From assembly GCA_017304675.1 (NCBI GenBank), contig JAFKLS010000017.1:682001-746000 (forward strand): a DNA stretch of 64,000 bases, in the 5' to 3' direction. Under the pieces are notes generated by a model, which was not told the origin of the DNA, searched no databases, and saw nothing but the letters and a program-made list of their open reading frames with translations. The DNA is from Sphingobacteriia bacterium. Its GTDB lineage: Bacteria; Bacteroidota; Bacteroidia; Chitinophagales; Chitinophagaceae. A program made the translations under genes and the position numbers. Shown one piece after another: positions 62,575 through 64,000 of this stretch (position 1 is its first letter; each line of letters starts with the position of its first letter).

Positions 62575-63739
62575 AGGAGGCAATGGCCTGAGAGGGTTTG
62601 TTTTTTCTTGTTTTAACAGTTACTACTTTGGTGCCTGATTTTTTACGATTAACCGCATCTTCTAAGATATGAACGATGAGTTGCGTAAAACTATTATTAC
62701 TTAACCTTAATATTGCACCAATGGAAGTATAGTTTTCATCGTCACTTAGGCCGCATTGCGCATTTACTTCCAGAACATATAATTTGTTGGTGGCTTCATC
62801 CATTCTCAGATCTACACGGGTATAGCCTTTTCCTTTTACTGCTACATAAGCATCCCAGCTTAATTTTTTAATCTCTTCCAGTAATGACTCGCAGGGAGTT
62901 TGGTATTCATAAAAATTTTCGTTAGCCGGCATAGGTGCCTCTTCCTCATAAATCTCCCAAAGCCTGTCGAACGACAGGAATTTTTCCGTGTCGGGTAAGG
63001 ATGTATGAAAAACTCTTTCCACAGGTGGGTAAATAATCGCTTTATCGGGTTTATTATAAGAGCCAACAATGAGCGTGGTAAATTCCGGCCCTTTAATAAA
63101 TTGTTCTGCAATAATACCGTCGGCTGTTAGCTGCCAACCTCTATAACCGGTAAACATTTTATTAACCTGTTCTTGTAATTCTGTTTTGCTGTGTACCACA
63201 TTTTTTATACCAACACCCATACTGCCGCCACTAACTGCAGGTTTTACAATAATAGGGGTACCCAGTTTATCGAAAATATTTTTGGCCACATCTTTTTTAT
63301 TGCTAATGGCCTGCCATGCTGCAGTGGGTACCTGTGCTTTATCAAAAGCTTTTTTCATAGGAAGCTTAGACGTGGTAATGCTGTAAAAAAAATCGTCTGC
63401 CCCTGTGTATATCAGCTCATTTTCTTCCAGGCAATGAATAACAGAAACACCAGGTGTTCCATTAATTTCATCACCATCGCATAAATTTAATATTACAGGA
63501 ATTTTAGTGCTATGGTTTTTTTGTGATGCAATTTTTTTAATTACCTGTGCATAATTATCCATTGTTACAGGTTGCCATTGCCATTCTGTATTCAGTTCTG
63601 CAAAAACTTTTGTATACTCTTCTATGCTTTGCGAAAAATCGTAATAATAATCAATGTTCGGGTCGTTGCTAACAAGGCTTGGAGCCAATACCCATACTTT
63701 AATGTTTTGCAAAAAATGATTATCTGAAACTGAGTGCAC
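62573..63739 (-). CDS. D-Ala-D-Ala-ligase-like ATP-grasp protein
   Basis: 388-residue stand-alone ATP-grasp ligase. Motifs: PVILNLCDGDEINGTPG (about 82), IIVKPAVSGGSMGVGIKN (about 165, Gly-rich ATP loop), AEQFIKGPEFTTLIVG (about 205), GYTRVDLRMDEATNKLYVLEVNAQCGLS (split around 300-330, metal ligands). The C-terminal 30 residues are basic (NRKKSGTKVVTVKTRKNKPS), which is unusual and could bind RNA, a partner, or the membrane. The start is GTG 63739. It lies 5 nt after the SET gene and 43 nt before the ATP-grasp-SET fusion, forming one operon. It is not Ddl itself, since these long, separately evolving forms belong to peptide- or protein-tagging contexts; role unknown. Confidence 0.85.
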   Translation of the reverse strand: MHSVSDNHFLQNIKVWVLAPSLVSNDPNIDYYYDFSQSIEEYTKVFAELNTEWQWQPVTMDNYAQVIKKIASQKNHSTKIPVILNLCDGDEINGTPGVSVIHCLEENELIYTGADDFFYSITTSKLPMKKAFDKAQVPTAAWQAISNKKDVAKNIFDKLGTPIIVKPAVSGGSMGVGIKNVVHSKTELQEQVNKMFTGYRGWQLTADGIIAEQFIKGPEFTTLIVGSYNKPDKAIIYPPVERVFHTSLPDTEKFLSFDRLWEIYEEEAPMPANENFYEYQTPCESLLEEIKKLSWDAYVAVKGKGYTRVDLRMDEATNKLYVLEVNAQCGLSDDENYTSIGAILRLSNNSFTQLIVHILEDAVNRKKSGTKVVTVKTRKNKPSQAIAS

Positions 63740-63744
63740 GATTA

Positions 63745-64000
63745 TTATTTGTTTAACATACTTTGAATGAAGTCAGTAAGTTTGTGTTTTGCCAACAAGG
63801 TCTTGTCTATGTATTTGGCACCACTAATATGTTGTAAACAAGTGGCAGTACCACATGTACAGGCAAAAGGCTGGGCCATATCCCATTCGGTAGAAGGATA
63901 AAAGAACGTAAACTCATCTCCGGGTTCAATTTTTTTCAAAGCTGTTAGCTGGAATGTTGTTGTATTGAAAAAAACGTTAGGGGTACAACTATGGTTAATA
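63745..64000 (-). CDS. SET-domain protein, 5' end beyond the window
   Basis: Partial gene: the last 84 codons are present and the start lies outside the window. The visible part reads INHSCTPNVFF at the edge (the SET NHSCxPN motif), KKIEPGDEFTFFYPSTEWDMAQ (split; catalytic Tyr region) and the post-SET zinc cluster FACTCGTATC, ending in a short helical tail. It is the stand-alone counterpart of the SET half of the fused gene at 61105-62529. The 5-nt gap to the ATP-grasp gene implies co-translation. Confidence 0.85.
   Translation of the reverse strand, partial: INHSCTPNVFFNTTTFQLTALKKIEPGDEFTFFYPSTEWDMAQPFACTCGTATCLQHISGAKYIDKTLLAKHKLTDFIQSMLNK

Noticed and set aside
1..64000. tRNA genes, CRISPR arrays, insertion sequences, prophage
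   Set aside because: No cloverleaf, no repeat-spacer pattern, and no transposase or integrase seen on either strand.

Overview
The window is a gene-dense, AT-rich stretch of a Bacteroidota chromosome, most likely order Chitinophagales (Chitinophagaceae-like). The lineage call rests on gldC, an IPExxxVDY-family protein, secreted tricorn-type and S9 beta-propeller peptidases, a DUF2007 protein, TIGR02757, and promoters of the phylum's TTTG-N19/21-TAnnTTTG type. No tRNA, rRNA, insertion sequence, prophage or CRISPR array was seen. The assignment below family level is inference.

Layout. 0-5.6 kb: amidase, a metal-binding/rhodanese protein and a giant tricorn-type protease. 5.6-9.2 kb: an overlapping four-gene 5-oxoproline unit (pxpB-pxpC-pxpA plus an NRAMP-fold transporter that has lost its metal motifs). 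9.2-11.1 kb: a gene-poor accessory stretch with palindromic repeats, a TPR protein and a 35-residue secreted peptide. 11.1-19.7 kb: S9 peptidase, acyltransferase, Tat-exported Gfo/Idh oxidoreductase, DUF2461, nnr, and asd preceded by a leader-peptide attenuator. 20-26 kb: Ig-like lipoprotein, feoB, M28 peptidase, pterin dehydratase, birA. 26-31 kb: rsfS-ftsH-LUD-lpxH-mscS. 31-45 kb: housekeeping genes (MerR, 3-hydroxyacyl-CoA dehydrogenase, gldC, yqeY, cvpA, CBS protein, BamA/TamA-like protein, nadK, metB/C-type gene, cdsA, CPBP protease, dus). 45-55 kb: glutathione peroxidase, aldehyde dehydrogenase, psd, HAD hydrolase, SDR, a second LpxH-like enzyme with its glycosyltransferase, fatty-acid hydroxylase, flavin reductase, FAH-family enzyme. 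55-59 kb: serine hydrolase and a GH9-CE4 fusion. 59-64 kb: TIGR02757, an ABC membrane protein without its ATPase, and an ATP-grasp/SET cluster that runs off the right edge.

Two systems stand out. First, a complete transcription attenuator sits in front of asd: a consensus promoter, a 15-codon leader peptide in which 12 residues are aspartate-family amino acids (Thr, Ile, Lys, Asn, Met), an anti-terminator strand that begins right after the leader stop codon, and a terminator with nine U. This closely resembles thr-operon logic applied to aspartate-semialdehyde dehydrogenase in a Bacteroidota. Second, the right end holds two D-Ala-D-Ala-ligase-like ATP-grasp proteins each paired with a SET-domain lysine-methyltransferase-like domain, once as separate adjacent genes and once as a single fused polypeptide. 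I know of no characterised function for this pairing.

Smaller points of interest are the GH9-CE4 fusion, the NRAMP-like protein in the pxp operon, a Lys/Cys-rich secreted microprotein, and dispersed palindromes. All function calls come from reading motifs by eye; no database search was possible.
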